Part shown: in pieces, positions 35,742 to 45,287 of the stretch
Layout: every line of letters starts with the position of its first letter
How positions within the stretch are numbered: the stretch's first letter is position 1
Assembly: GCF_028623165.1 (NCBI RefSeq)
Contig: NZ_CP117768.1
Coordinates: 3,100,001 to 3,164,000, forward strand
Reading direction: 5' to 3'
Source of the DNA: Nostoc sp. UHCC 0926
GTDB taxonomy: Bacteria; Cyanobacteriota; Cyanobacteriia; Cyanobacteriales; Nostocaceae
DNA: 64,000 nt
The notes under the pieces: generated by a model
Told to the model about the DNA's origin: nothing
Databases searched by the model: none
Seen by the model: the letters and a program-made list of their open reading frames with translations, nothing else
Translations under genes and position numbers: made by a program

Positions 35742-37418
35742 TTGCCTCAGATAGATATTCCTAGCCAATTTGATGTCTTAGTAGTCGGTGCTGGTGCGGC
35801 TGGACTATACACAGCGCTGTGTCTACCAGAGTCCTTGCGAGTCGGTTTGATTACCAAAGAAACTGTTGCTTTGTCCGCCAGTGATTGGGCACAAGGTGGC
35901 ATTGCCGCAGCCGTTTCCCCGGAAGATTCTCCGACGCTGCACATTGAGGATACGATCCGGGCAGGTGCGGGTTTATGCGATCGCACCGCTGTAGAATTTC
36001 TCGCCCAACTTGCCCCTAACTGTATTCAATCTTTAGTTAACTTGGGGGTTGCTTTTGATCGTCATGGTCAAGCCTTGGCTTTAACTTTAGAAGCTGCCCA
36101 TTCTCGCAACCGCGTTTTGCATGCCGCTGACACCACAGGGAGGGAAGTTACCACTACCCTCACCGCCCAAGTATTACGTCGCCAGAATATTCAAGTCATT
36201 CAGCAAGCTTTGGCTTTAAGTTTGTGGATCGAACCCGAAAGTGGTCGCTGTCAGGGAATAAGCCTGTTTTATCAAGGTGAAATCACATGGGTAAGAGCTG
36301 GTGCTGTGGTATTGGCAACTGGCGGCGGCGGTCAGGTATTTGCCCAAACCACTAACCCGGCTGTAAGTACGGGTGATGGGGTAGCGATCGCAGCTCGGGC
36401 TGGGGCGATCCTCCGCGATTTGGAATTTGTGCAATTTCACCCCACTGCCCTGACTAAACCTGGTGCCGATCGCTTTCTGATTAGCGAAGCTGTACGCGGT
36501 GAGGGGGCACACCTTGTCGATAACGAAGGGCGGCGTTTTGCCTTTGACTATCACCCGGCGGGTGAACTTGCACCCAGAGATGTAGTCAGTAGAGCAATTT
36601 TCAGCCATTTACAACGTACCACCGTTGATCTGGCGACTGCCCATGTCTGGTTGGATATGCGCCCCATCCCCGCCGACAAGATTCGTCACCGCTTTCCCAA
36701 CATCATCAAAGTTTGTCAGCATTGGGGCATTGATGTCTTCCATGAACCAATTCCTGTGGCCCCTGCTGCCCATTACTGGATGGGTGGAATTGTTGCGGAT
36801 CTGATGAATCGCACGAATATTAAGAGTTTGTACGCGGTGGGTGAAACCGCTAGTACCGGGGTGCATGGGGCAAATCGCCTTGCCAGTAATTCCCTACTGG
36901 AATGTATTGTGTTTGGGGCCCAGATGGGCCAGATTGAGTTGGAAAATATTGGGCTGCCGTCAGAAACACCAGTGCTACCATTACGGAAATTTAGTGCTGA
37001 TCCTAGTGAGTGGCACATCCAGCAAGCACAGCTAGAAGCACTCAGGGAAAAGTTACCACGTCTAGTGTGGGAAAGTGCTGGTATTTGTCGGGAGCAATCA
37101 CGGTTGGAAACTGCGATCGCCACTATTGAATCTTGGCAGCAAGATTTCGCGGCTTTGCATTTAAGTCAATTCTTGCTTGCTTTACGTCCCGCAGAACCAG
37201 CTAGTTTTGACTTACCAGATGTTGAACGGCAATTAGGACTTTGGGCAGAAACCCGCAATTTATTAGATGTGGCTGATTTAATTCTCAAAAGTGCTGTTTT
37301 TAGAACCGAAAGCCGAGGCGGACACTACCGTTTAGATTATCCTCAACCAGACCCAAATTGGCAAGTTCACACACTTGTACAAACACATCATTGGTGGAAA
37401 TCTCCACTATTGTCTTGA
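35742..37418 (+). CDS. nadB: L-aspartate oxidase
   Basis: From a TTG at 35742 the 558-aa flavoprotein has the FAD motif VLVVGAGAAGLYTAL (about 12-26), SASDWAQGGIAAAV, HAADTTGREVT, and ENIGLPSETP linking to the helical C-terminal domain. The succinate-dehydrogenase-like capping domain contains EFVQFHPTAL and the active-site HPAGELAPRDVVSRAI. It oxidises L-aspartate to iminoaspartate, the first step of NAD synthesis. No plausible ATG lies nearby, so the TTG start is accepted. Confidence 0.94.
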   Translation: MPQIDIPSQFDVLVVGAGAAGLYTALCLPESLRVGLITKETVALSASDWAQGGIAAAVSPEDSPTLHIEDTIRAGAGLCDRTAVEFLAQLAPNCIQSLVNLGVAFDRHGQALALTLEAAHSRNRVLHAADTTGREVTTTLTAQVLRRQNIQVIQQALALSLWIEPESGRCQGISLFYQGEITWVRAGAVVLATGGGGQVFAQTTNPAVSTGDGVAIAARAGAILRDLEFVQFHPTALTKPGADRFLISEAVRGEGAHLVDNEGRRFAFDYHPAGELAPRDVVSRAIFSHLQRTTVDLATAHVWLDMRPIPADKIRHRFPNIIKVCQHWGIDVFHEPIPVAPAAHYWMGGIVADLMNRTNIKSLYAVGETASTGVHGANRLASNSLLECIVFGAQMGQIELENIGLPSETPVLPLRKFSADPSEWHIQQAQLEALREKLPRLVWESAGICREQSRLETAIATIESWQQDFAALHLSQFLLALRPAEPASFDLPDVERQLGLWAETRNLLDVADLILKSAVFRTESRGGHYRLDYPQPDPNWQVHTLVQTHHWWKSPLLS

Positions 37419-37554
37419 TTGAAGTTTTCATAACAGGCTTTTAGTAAAGGCTTTTAATTCCTTATCCTGTGGTCGCTGCGCCAGGGACGGGTGACGCTCC
37501 TACATCGTTACTACTAGTCCCCCCATGCTCGATAACTCGCTAGTGCTATTGCTA

Positions 37555-37791
37555 TCAGCGGGTACCGCTACCATGCTGACTGTCGGGACCACCATAATTT
37601 GGTGGGATATATATGTCTTTTAAATTTTGAGAATTGACATTGGGAGCGATTAAAGCGTTGCTGCTAGTAGCGGGCAAAGTATTAGCACTTGCACTGCTGA
37701 AAATACATGTGTAAGTGGCAATTTTAGGTAGTAGGATATAAGCACTTATACACAATATGATAAACTTTGTAATTCGGAAGTTAGTTTTCAT
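37555..37791 (-). CDS. Small exported hypothetical protein
   Basis: A 78-aa product with a hydrophobic N-terminal segment (ITKFIILCISAYILLPKIA) that looks like a signal or anchor, and a C-terminal IPPNYGGPDSQHGSGTR. Endings of the type PPNYGGPDS-GSGTR recur in small secreted Nostoc proteins, which is why I believe the frame is real. No function is known. Confidence 0.5.
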   Translation of the reverse strand: MKTNFRITKFIILCISAYILLPKIATYTCIFSSASANTLPATSSNALIAPNVNSQNLKDIYIPPNYGGPDSQHGSGTR

Positions 37792-38528
37792 AAATTTCAG
37801 TAAAATTACTAGTTTTTAATTTCAAAACGTATTTTTTATGGTCTTTCGTATATTTACTTACTTTTTCGTAAAAAGATTTCAACTTTATTAAATTCTTACA
37901 GTTAGTGTACAAGTCATGGTGGTATCTACTTGTAGTTAAAGATTAATCTGCTGGTATTAAATAGTTTTGATACTTAATTGGTATTCTTAAACATGCTGTT
38001 TTTACATCAGTCTAAAGTTAGATATGTTGATGAATCCTATGAGAATTTCGCCTAAATCACTATTTTATTAATAGTATCTTCATCTTCATCAGTATAAACA
38101 CTATATTTTTCAAAAAACGTAGCTCATAAAAATCTCAAAAAATACTTATTTATTCGTAGAGTTTGAATTTAATTACAGTAAAGATAAAACAACTAAATTC
38201 CCAGATTACAAGAATTTTAAAAACGTTTGAACTATAAAAGACCGTAATAAACCGAGTAAATATAAGTATATTTTTTGAAATTAAAAATACTTTTAAAATT
38301 AAGTTAGTTTCCTAATTACCCTAATTCTTTTGCTACCTATGTTCTTAGGTTTAGTCTTTAGGTAAAAAGCCTTGCTAGGTCTCCATATTGCCTAAAAGCC
38401 ACCTCTAGGCATATACACAATGCTTTTTCAAGACAGTGCCTTGAACGTGTTTTAAGTCCACATTCCTAATTTTAGAGTAAAAATATTGACTAAAGTGAGA
38501 AAAGTCTGGAGGCTTGACTCTTGACTAA
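37792..38528. other. A/T-rich gene-free spacer
   Basis: About 740 bases between the small exported gene and the end of the GGDEF gene. I see no open frame with coding character, tRNA or strong hairpin. It is strongly A/T-rich with scattered short T-runs. The bases from 37419 to 37554 behind nadB are likewise empty. Confidence 0.6.
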
Positions 38529-40739
38529 TTAAGCAAACTCGTAGCGATTTTTACCCAGGCGCTTGGCACGATACATTGCTGCATCTGCTTGTTTTATCAA
38601 AGTTTCACTGTCTTGACTGTTGTATGGGTAGACACTAATGCCAATACTGGCAGAGATTCGGATTTGATCGCCGTCTACAACAATTGGCTTGATAATACTG
38701 CTTAAAATTTTTTCAGCGACTTTAGCAGCTATTTGGACATTAGGAATTGCCCGTAAAATTACAGTAAATTCATCGCCACCCAAACGAGAAACTGTATCAC
38801 TAGCGCGTAAAGAGTTGCTAAGTCGTCCAGCGATAGTCATTAGCAAGCGATCGCCTGTCTCATGCCCCAGAGTATCATTGACTTGCTTAAAGCCATCTAA
38901 ATCAATAAACAGCACTCCCAGCAACAAGTTATCGTGTTGCGCCCCATGTAATGACTCGTAAAGTTGTTCGGTAAAAAATTTGCGATTGGATAGACCAGTG
39001 AGCGGGTCGTGATTTGCTAAGTAACGCAAATGGTCTTCTTTGAGTTTGAATTCATTATTAGAGCGGGATAGTTCAGCAGCGGTACACTTGAGATGTTGCT
39101 CTGTGAGCTTGTGCTGAGTAATATCTCGGATGACCCCAACTAAAAATAAATTGCCAGCTGCGTCTTTGTGGAGCGATCGCTTAGTAGCAATTTGATGAGT
39201 CTGACCTTCTGCATTTGTAAATTCTTCTTCATGTTCCTGGGGTTGCTGAGTCTGGAAAACAAGATCATCCTGTTGTCGAAACACATCGGCTTCATGTTTC
39301 GGGAAAAAGTCATAGTCTGACTTTTCAATTAACAACTTATTCGGATAACCGATAAATCGACAATACGCTTCATTTAAAACAATCCACTGGTGTTGTTGAT
39401 TTTTCACAAAAATTGGATCAGGAATGGTGTTGATTACGTGATACAAAAATTCTTTGGAACGTTTCCACTCTTCCTGCATGTGGGCAATATGACTGGTTAT
39501 CCAAATAGCTGAACTGCCAAAGCTAAACAGTGAGGGAATAATCGGTATCCACCACCCATACAAGAAAGCAACGTACGCACTCAGGGTTAATACAAAACAA
39601 GAAACTAGGATACTGATCAGGCTTCTAGTTGCGTGTCGTATCCGCCATGTCGTCACGGCTCCCAGATAAGACCAGATAAAAATCCACAAGTTTTCCACTA
39701 AGTCAGGCCAGACTTTGAGTAAGGGTCGTCCTTGCAGAGCAGCGGAGATTAACTCACTAATAAAATAAGCTTGCAGTTGAATACCAGGTACAGGCTTTGC
39801 CGTACCCCTCAGACTGCTGGAGTAGGGAATAAGTACAAAATCTTGGAGACTGGGTGCGGTGGAGCCAATGAGTATAATCCGATCTTTGATTAAGTTTTCT
39901 TCGACTTTATCTGCCAGTACATCTCTCATCGATACCTGGCGAAAACTATAAAATTCTCCAGATGAGCTTTGATATTTGGGTTTGGGAAAATTGGTCAAAA
40001 TTTGGTAGCCTCCAGCATTAGCTCCCACATAACCACCATCATTAGCCTGAAAACGAGTAAATACTGCCTTACCCAATTGCAAATACTCAGGGTTGCTTTT
40101 TGCTTTGCTGGGAGTAATATTTTCTGACTTTAAATACAATAAAGCCAACTTCAGGGCAAAACTTTCGTGTACCTGATTATCAACGTGCCAATACAACAAG
40201 CTGCGACGGACTTTAACATCAGAGTCATACAGCACGTTATTAAAGCCCACTTGATCCTGATTTAGTCCCAGTGGAGGTAAAACAGTAACGTTTTTGTTTT
40301 TGTCATTTGCTAGTTGTTCAATACCAATCAAGTTGGGCATTGACTTATAAGCATTACGCAATTCTTGATTACCAGGCTCTACTGGCAAATTTCTGTAGAT
40401 ATCTAAGCCAATAGCACGGGGTTTGTGGACGTTTAATTTTTGCAACAGTTGGGCAATATTTGTATCTGGAATCGGCCACGAACCTACTTCGTCTAAATCG
40501 GCTTCATCAATGACTACGATAGTAATACGATCTTCTGGCGGTTCATTTGGACGTAAGCTAAAAAATTGATCCAAACCTGCCAACTCCAAAGATTGTAATA
40601 ATCCGATGGAGTGCAAAAGCAGGACGCAGACTGCAACACTGGCGGCAGTAATTAACTCCCTGTGTCCTCGACGAAGCGATTGTTTCAGTCCAAAGATTAA
40701 CTTCACACAATGCTTGCCTAGCTGCTGATTCATTCCCAT
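38529..40739 (-). CDS. CHASE2-PAS-GGDEF diguanylate cyclase
   Basis: A 736-aa membrane sensor. An N-terminal helix (about 35-55) is followed by an extracytoplasmic CHASE2 domain (about 60-330, with ITIVVIDEADLDEVGSWP and ILIGSTAPSLQDF), three transmembrane helices (about 345-420), a PAS domain (about 435-555, FVKNQQHQWIVLNEAYCRFIG) and a GGDEF domain with an intact RLGGDEF (GGDEF at 654-658). It probably makes cyclic di-GMP in response to an external cue. There is no EAL domain. The gene stands alone. Confidence 0.92.
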   Translation of the reverse strand: MGMNQQLGKHCVKLIFGLKQSLRRGHRELITAASVAVCVLLLHSIGLLQSLELAGLDQFFSLRPNEPPEDRITIVVIDEADLDEVGSWPIPDTNIAQLLQKLNVHKPRAIGLDIYRNLPVEPGNQELRNAYKSMPNLIGIEQLANDKNKNVTVLPPLGLNQDQVGFNNVLYDSDVKVRRSLLYWHVDNQVHESFALKLALLYLKSENITPSKAKSNPEYLQLGKAVFTRFQANDGGYVGANAGGYQILTNFPKPKYQSSSGEFYSFRQVSMRDVLADKVEENLIKDRIILIGSTAPSLQDFVLIPYSSSLRGTAKPVPGIQLQAYFISELISAALQGRPLLKVWPDLVENLWIFIWSYLGAVTTWRIRHATRSLISILVSCFVLTLSAYVAFLYGWWIPIIPSLFSFGSSAIWITSHIAHMQEEWKRSKEFLYHVINTIPDPIFVKNQQHQWIVLNEAYCRFIGYPNKLLIEKSDYDFFPKHEADVFRQQDDLVFQTQQPQEHEEEFTNAEGQTHQIATKRSLHKDAAGNLFLVGVIRDITQHKLTEQHLKCTAAELSRSNNEFKLKEDHLRYLANHDPLTGLSNRKFFTEQLYESLHGAQHDNLLLGVLFIDLDGFKQVNDTLGHETGDRLLMTIAGRLSNSLRASDTVSRLGGDEFTVILRAIPNVQIAAKVAEKILSSIIKPIVVDGDQIRISASIGISVYPYNSQDSETLIKQADAAMYRAKRLGKNRYEFA

Positions 40740-40816
40740 TACCTAGTAGTCTGTCAAGAACTAATTGACGGATAGAGGCGCTAATGTTAATAACAATACT
40801 TTTCAAACAACCTCTA

Positions 40817-40995
40817 AGCTCGACTTTATCCATTTTTTGAAAACACCAACGCTGAAGGTGAAACCTTTATGGGACAGTAGTTTTACTTTATGAAGTTCAA
40901 CGATAACTAGTGACATGGAAAAAGTTTGTGCTAAAAAGCTAGGGTTTTTGCCGGATAAAGAAAACTTAGGTGCTCATTTTGGATAAAGTCGAGCT
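40817..40995. repeat. 179-bp element with perfect 16-bp terminal inverted repeats
   Basis: AGCTCGACTTTATCCA (40817-40832) and TGGATAAAGTCGAGCT (40980-40995) are exact reverse complements. The interior has no open frame. The outside bases show partial further symmetry but no clear target duplication. The size and ends suggest a MITE-like non-autonomous element. It lies upstream of the leftward GGDEF gene, near its promoter. Confidence 0.55.
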
Positions 40996-41067
40996 AAGGT
41001 GTTTACGGATAAAAACCGCTGGAAAATTGGGAAAAAGCGTATTGGACAACACCTCTTGTCTATTACC

Positions 41068-41117
41068 AAAAATAAAAAAGCCAACTGGAAACAAACTTTG
41101 CTGTATTCATCCAGTTG
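41068..41117 (-). terminator. Intrinsic terminator of the VKOR gene
   Basis: On the minus strand CAACTGGA and TCCAGTTG form the stem (plus-strand 41082-41089 and 41110-41117), followed directly by GCTTTTTTATTTTT. It lies 58 bp after the stop codon of the VKOR-fusion gene. Confidence 0.8.
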
Positions 41118-41174
41118 ACTATAGGGTGCGAACTACACGGTACCGCTAGGTCGGTGCAGGCTTCCTCAAGGCAA

Positions 41175-42164
41175 TTACTTGAAATACTTGAAGTTACGGG
41201 GGCCTGTGTAACCAGAAACTTTCGCCAGTTCCTCTAAGTTTTGGACTGCGCTATACCTTGTACCATTGATGATCCAAGTGGGGAAGCCTTCAATTTTTGC
41301 AGCTTTACACTCGTCCGCAATCACGTTTGGATTATTGGCAGAAGCACACTCAACCTTAGCAATTTCCTTGTAAGCTTCTTGGCCAAAGATGAGCTTTTGT
41401 TCGTGGCAATGGGGACACCACCAAGCAACATATTCTTTAGCACCGATATTTGTCAAGTGACGCGCCAGCTGAATTTCTGCCTCACCAGAAGTAGTGGTAA
41501 TTTCCCAACCAACTCCAGGTTTAGGTTCCTTCTTGTTGGGATCAAAGGAAATTTTTACGGGTTGTCCAGAAGTTGATTCAACTGGGTTATCAGCTACTGG
41601 ATTCACGCCAGCATAGACGCCTAAAGTCCCAATCAGCGTTACCATCCCCACAATAATGGCGGTAAAGAAGATTTGCCCAATATCCTCCCAAGTCCGACCG
41701 ATAATTGTCAGTACCAAAAGACTAAGAGAAAACAAAGCTGAACCGATACAGTAAGGACAAGTGGCTTTGATTTGAAATGCCAGCAGGTACATTAAGTAGC
41801 CACTAAAGACAGACATAGCGATCGCTCCAGCCAGCAGCAGCAACCAGGTCAAGTTTTCTAAGTTTGAGCGCGGCTGTTTATTTTGCTCTCGGTTAACTGC
41901 CAAGGGAGCCAAAGCCAGTACTACCATACTGGTGTATGCCAAAAACCCAAACAAGGCTAATGGCTGACCAAAAACTGTTGCCCAAGCACTGGAAAGCACA
42001 TCATTACAGCCTTTGACACCAGCCTGTGCCACACAAGCTGCACTGTTTCCTGTTAACTTTTCTATGGTGAGATAACCTGTTGTCAGGGCACCACATCCAG
42101 CGATCGCGGCAATCAATGGCCGCGACCATCTATGAATCCAAGGAGTAGAACGGCGGCGAATCAT
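41175..42164 (-). CDS. VKOR-thioredoxin fusion (disulfide-forming membrane oxidoreductase)
   Basis: A 329-aa protein with an N-terminal VKOR four-helix domain. The loop cysteines Cys44 and Cys53 and the active-site CPYC (136-139) are present. A fifth helix (about 160-185) leads to a C-terminal thioredoxin-like domain with a WWCPHCHEQK motif. This architecture is the known cyanobacterial enzyme that takes electrons from periplasmic dithiols through the Trx domain to quinone, so making disulfides in exported proteins. All the redox cysteines needed are present. Confidence 0.93.
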   Translation of the reverse strand: MIRRRSTPWIHRWSRPLIAAIAGCGALTTGYLTIEKLTGNSAACVAQAGVKGCNDVLSSAWATVFGQPLALFGFLAYTSMVVLALAPLAVNREQNKQPRSNLENLTWLLLLAGAIAMSVFSGYLMYLLAFQIKATCPYCIGSALFSLSLLVLTIIGRTWEDIGQIFFTAIIVGMVTLIGTLGVYAGVNPVADNPVESTSGQPVKISFDPNKKEPKPGVGWEITTTSGEAEIQLARHLTNIGAKEYVAWWCPHCHEQKLIFGQEAYKEIAKVECASANNPNVIADECKAAKIEGFPTWIINGTRYSAVQNLEELAKVSGYTGPRNFKYFK

Positions 42165-42305
42165 AAACTGCTATTGGGGATTGAAGATTGGTAAAAGTTA
42201 GGAGTTAAGAGTGAAGAGTGAAAAGTTAAGAATAAGGAGTTAGGAACAATTAATTTAAAACTCATAATTCATAACTCCTAACTTCTAACTCTCTTTCGCC
42301 ACTCC

Positions 42306-43154
42306 CTAAGAATGTAACTTCACTTGTTCTGCTGATTTGCTTTCACCTTTGGAGTTCCAATTGCGACGTGCGGCTTCCACAAATTGGCTGACGCGAATTG
42401 GGTCTATTGGTTGCTCTATGCGTCCGTGACGTTTCAGGGAACTGGAAACTATTACACCATCTGCTGACTGCATCAACGTATCAATATTTTCCCAATTGGC
42501 CCCACTACCGATGAACACTGGCGTGCCAGATGCTGCATCACAAGCTAGTTCCAAATCTTCTAAGTTAGGAGGGCTACCAGTAGCCCAGCCTGACAAAATC
42601 ACCCCGTCTGCTAAACCCCTTTCAATGGTGTCTTTCACGGCGACTGTGAGATTTGGAGAACTCAAAGGACGGGCGTGCTTCACCAACACATCGGCCAGGA
42701 TTTTAACATCAGAGCCTAACTCCCGTCGATAGCGGAGTAGTTGATAGGCTTCTCCCTCAATTAATCCCTGGTCGGTTGCCATTACCCCTGTGAGAACGTT
42801 GACACGGATGAATTGCGCTTGTACACAGCTAGCGATCGCCATTGCACTTTTGGCGTCGTTTCGCAAAACATTTAAGCCTATAGGCAAAGGCACCAAATTT
42901 TGTATCCGCTGCACCACAATGGTCATGGCACTCACAACCACTGGATCAACTTGGTTTTTGGTAAACGGCGCATCGAAAAAATTCTCCACGATCAGTCCAT
43001 CAACCCCTCCGCTTGCCAGGGCTGCGGCTTCTTGTTCGGCGCGGTCTATCACCGTTTTTAGGCTACCTCCCCAACGAGGTGAGGTCGGCAGTGGTAGTAG
43101 GTGAACCACGCCAATAATCGGTGAGCGAGTTTTAAATAGTTGATATAAGTCCAC
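42306..43154 (-). CDS. btpA: BtpA family photosystem I biogenesis protein
   Basis: A start at GTG 43154 gives VDLYQLFKTRSPIIGVVHLL, the typical BtpA N-terminus, with GAGGCGG before it (282 aa); a TTG at 43190 would add 12 unlike residues. The TIM-barrel sequence LPLPTSPRWGG, GGVDGLIVENFFDAPF, LPIGLNVLRND, ADVLVKHARPL and FIGSGANWEN is conserved. In Synechocystis BtpA is a thylakoid-associated protein needed to keep photosystem I reaction-centre proteins stable. The fold is related to the SgcQ and tRNA-guanine transglycosylase-like barrels. Confidence 0.9.
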   Translation of the reverse strand: MDLYQLFKTRSPIIGVVHLLPLPTSPRWGGSLKTVIDRAEQEAAALASGGVDGLIVENFFDAPFTKNQVDPVVVSAMTIVVQRIQNLVPLPIGLNVLRNDAKSAMAIASCVQAQFIRVNVLTGVMATDQGLIEGEAYQLLRYRRELGSDVKILADVLVKHARPLSSPNLTVAVKDTIERGLADGVILSGWATGSPPNLEDLELACDAASGTPVFIGSGANWENIDTLMQSADGVIVSSSLKRHGRIEQPIDPIRVSQFVEAARRNWNSKGESKSAEQVKLHS

Positions 43155-43190
43155 GTCTTTAATCCGCCTCGCAAAGTCCAGAGTCCACAA

Positions 43191-43826
43191 TTTTTTGACT
43201 ATTGACTATATGACCCTTGACTCTTGACTTCTCATTAACTAGTCAAATGTGTTTTATGATAGTCGGTTTCCTGCCTCCTTCCTCAGATGGAAATTGGCGT
43301 CAAACCTCCCATAAGATATGTTAAGATAAAACTTGGCTACAAGAGGAGTTTGCCACTCACTAGACGCGAGGCAGCTTTCCGTGGTTTAGGCGTCTCGTCC
43401 GCGCACTGTCGTAGGACTTGCCAATCGCCAAGGTAGCATTACTGCTTTATAGGCGTAGTCGCTTTCGTCGATTTCCCTGAGGGTAGCGACTTCTCACAAC
43501 AAGCCCTTTGGGCGGCTTCCCGATGGGTAGGTTAACAACGCACACGCTGCGGTAATGTAAAATACCAATAGGCGAATTGTTAAAAAAGATTACGAGTGTC
43601 AAATGTACCCAAAGACACTTCAATTTACCCTGGGGAACAGATTGATAGGTATATCATAACATGACCTCTATTTTTATTTATTGATAGGGTTATGAGTCCA
43701 CAGACAGTTGTTGACAGTGGGAATTAGCCACTGCACTGTTTTCATGAGGATGCTGATAGCAAAAAAGCGAAGTTAGCACTGGAATGTTTGACTACAAGAA
43801 GAAAAAAATGAAGATTTTTTCAAAAT
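43191..43826. repeat. Repeat-rich spacer between divergent btpA and rimO
   Basis: No gene is visible in 636 bases. From about 43365 to 43520 runs a patchwork of small palindromes (GAGGCAG, GGCGTCTCGTC, GCGTAGTCGC, CCCTTTGGGCGG, CGATGGG) of the same dispersed type as at 428-465 and 28270-28385. From 43660 to 43826 lies the presumed rimO leader, with CAGTGG-GAATTAG-CCACTG forming a small hairpin. Confidence 0.5.
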
Positions 43827-45146
43827 ATGGGTGACAAGCCAACAATTGCCATTTCTCACTTGGGCTGCGAGAAAAATCGAATTGATACAGAACACATGCT
43901 GGGAATGCTCGTAGAAGCAGGCTACGGTGTAGATACAAATGAAGAGTTAGCAGATTACGTTATTGTTAATACCTGTAGTTTTATTGAAGCAGCGAGACTT
44001 GAATCTGTCAGAACTTTGGTAGAACTGGCAGAGGCAAACAAAAAAATTGTAATCACTGGCTGTATGGCGCAACACTTCCAAGAACAACTTTTGGAGGAGT
44101 TGCCCGAAGCAGTAGCGGTGGTGGGTACAGGCGATTATCACAAAATTGTAAATGTAATTGAGCGTGTAGAACAAGGCGAGCGGGTTAAACAGGTTAGTAT
44201 CGAACCAACCTACATTGCCGACGAAACTACACCGCGCTATCGCACGACAACCGAGGGTGTAGCTTACCTGCGGGTTGCAGAAGGATGTGATTATCGTTGT
44301 GCATTTTGTATAATTCCTCATCTTCGAGGAAACCAGCGATCGCGTACTATTGAATCTATAGTCGCCGAAGCGGAGCAGTTAGTTAGTCAAGGGGTAAAGG
44401 AAATTATTCTAATTTCCCAAATCACCACTAATTACGGTTTGGATATTTACGGTAAGCCAAAGTTAGCCGAATTACTTCGCGCTTTGGGGAAAGTAGATAT
44501 ACCGTGGATCAGAATGCATTATGCTTATCCCACGGGACTGACCCCAGATGTGATAGCGGCGATCCAAGAAACACCCAACGTCTTGCCTTACCTGGATTTG
44601 CCCTTGCAGCATTCTCATCCAGATATTCTCCGCGCCATGAACCGTCCTTGGCAAGGACGGGTAAATGATGGGATTATAGATCGCATCAAAACGGCGCTAC
44701 CAACAGCCGTACTGCGGACAACATTTATTGTTGGTTTCCCAGGAGAAACAAGCGAGAATTTTGAGCATCTACTAGAGTTCGTCCAGCGGCATGAATTCGA
44801 CCATGTTGGTGTCTTCACCTTTTCCTCTGAGGAAGGAACCCCGGCTTACAAGTTACCAAATCAGTTGCCCCAATTGGTGATGGACGAGCGCCGATACCAA
44901 CTTATGGAACTCCAGCAACCGATTTCTCAAAAGAAAAATCAACAGGAAGTAGGCAAAATCGTTGATGTCCTGATTGAGCAAGAAAATCCTGAAAGTGGTG
45001 AATTAATCGGTCGTTCAGGTAGATTTTCCCCAGAGGTTGATGGTCTGGTGTATGTCAAAGGCCAGGCAAAGTTAGGAACCATCGTGCCAATAACGATTCA
45101 CCACGCTGATACATACGACCTCTATGGTCAAGTAGTCAATAACTAA
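43827..45146 (+). CDS. rimO: Ribosomal protein S12 methylthiotransferase
   Basis: A 439-aa radical SAM enzyme. The UPF0004 domain carries cluster cysteines Cys14, Cys50 and Cys79. The radical SAM motif is CDYRCAFC (Cys154, Cys158, Cys161) and a C-terminal TRAM domain covers about 370-439. [16 protein letters not shown] and [19 protein letters not shown] mark RimO rather than MiaB. It adds a methylthio group to an aspartate of ribosomal protein S12. The gene has typical length and is followed by a DEAD-box helicase 141 bp downstream. Confidence 0.94.
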   Translation: MGDKPTIAISHLGCEKNRIDTEHMLGMLVEAGYGVDTNEELADYVIVNTCSFIEAARLESVRTLVELAEANKKIVITGCMAQHFQEQLLEELPEAVAVVGTGDYHKIVNVIERVEQGERVKQVSIEPTYIADETTPRYRTTTEGVAYLRVAEGCDYRCAFCIIPHLRGNQRSRTIESIVAEAEQLVSQGVKEIILISQITTNYGLDIYGKPKLAELLRALGKVDIPWIRMHYAYPTGLTPDVIAAIQETPNVLPYLDLPLQHSHPDILRAMNRPWQGRVNDGIIDRIKTALPTAVLRTTFIVGFPGETSENFEHLLEFVQRHEFDHVGVFTFSSEEGTPAYKLPNQLPQLVMDERRYQLMELQQPISQKKNQQEVGKIVDVLIEQENPESGELIGRSGRFSPEVDGLVYVKGQAKLGTIVPITIHHADTYDLYGQVVNN

Positions 45147-45159
45147 ATTGTCATTTGTT

Positions 45160-45245
45160 TTTTGTTAAATGACCCTTACGGGTTCGCCCTTCTGGTGAGG
45201 TATTTCCTCATGGGGGGTTTCCCCTAAGATTCCGCTGGCTGACTA
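45160..45245. repeat. Multi-hairpin repeat between rimO and the helicase
   Basis: Three short stems follow one another: ACCC-TTAC-GGGT, GAGG-TATT-TCCTC and GGGG-GGTTT-CCCC, followed by a GACTAATGACTAAT repeat. This could end rimO transcription or be a dispersed repeat; no coding sequence is seen. Confidence 0.5.
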
Positions 45246-45287
45246 ATGACTAATCCAAAAATCCTTACAAAAAATTTAGGAGAATTA

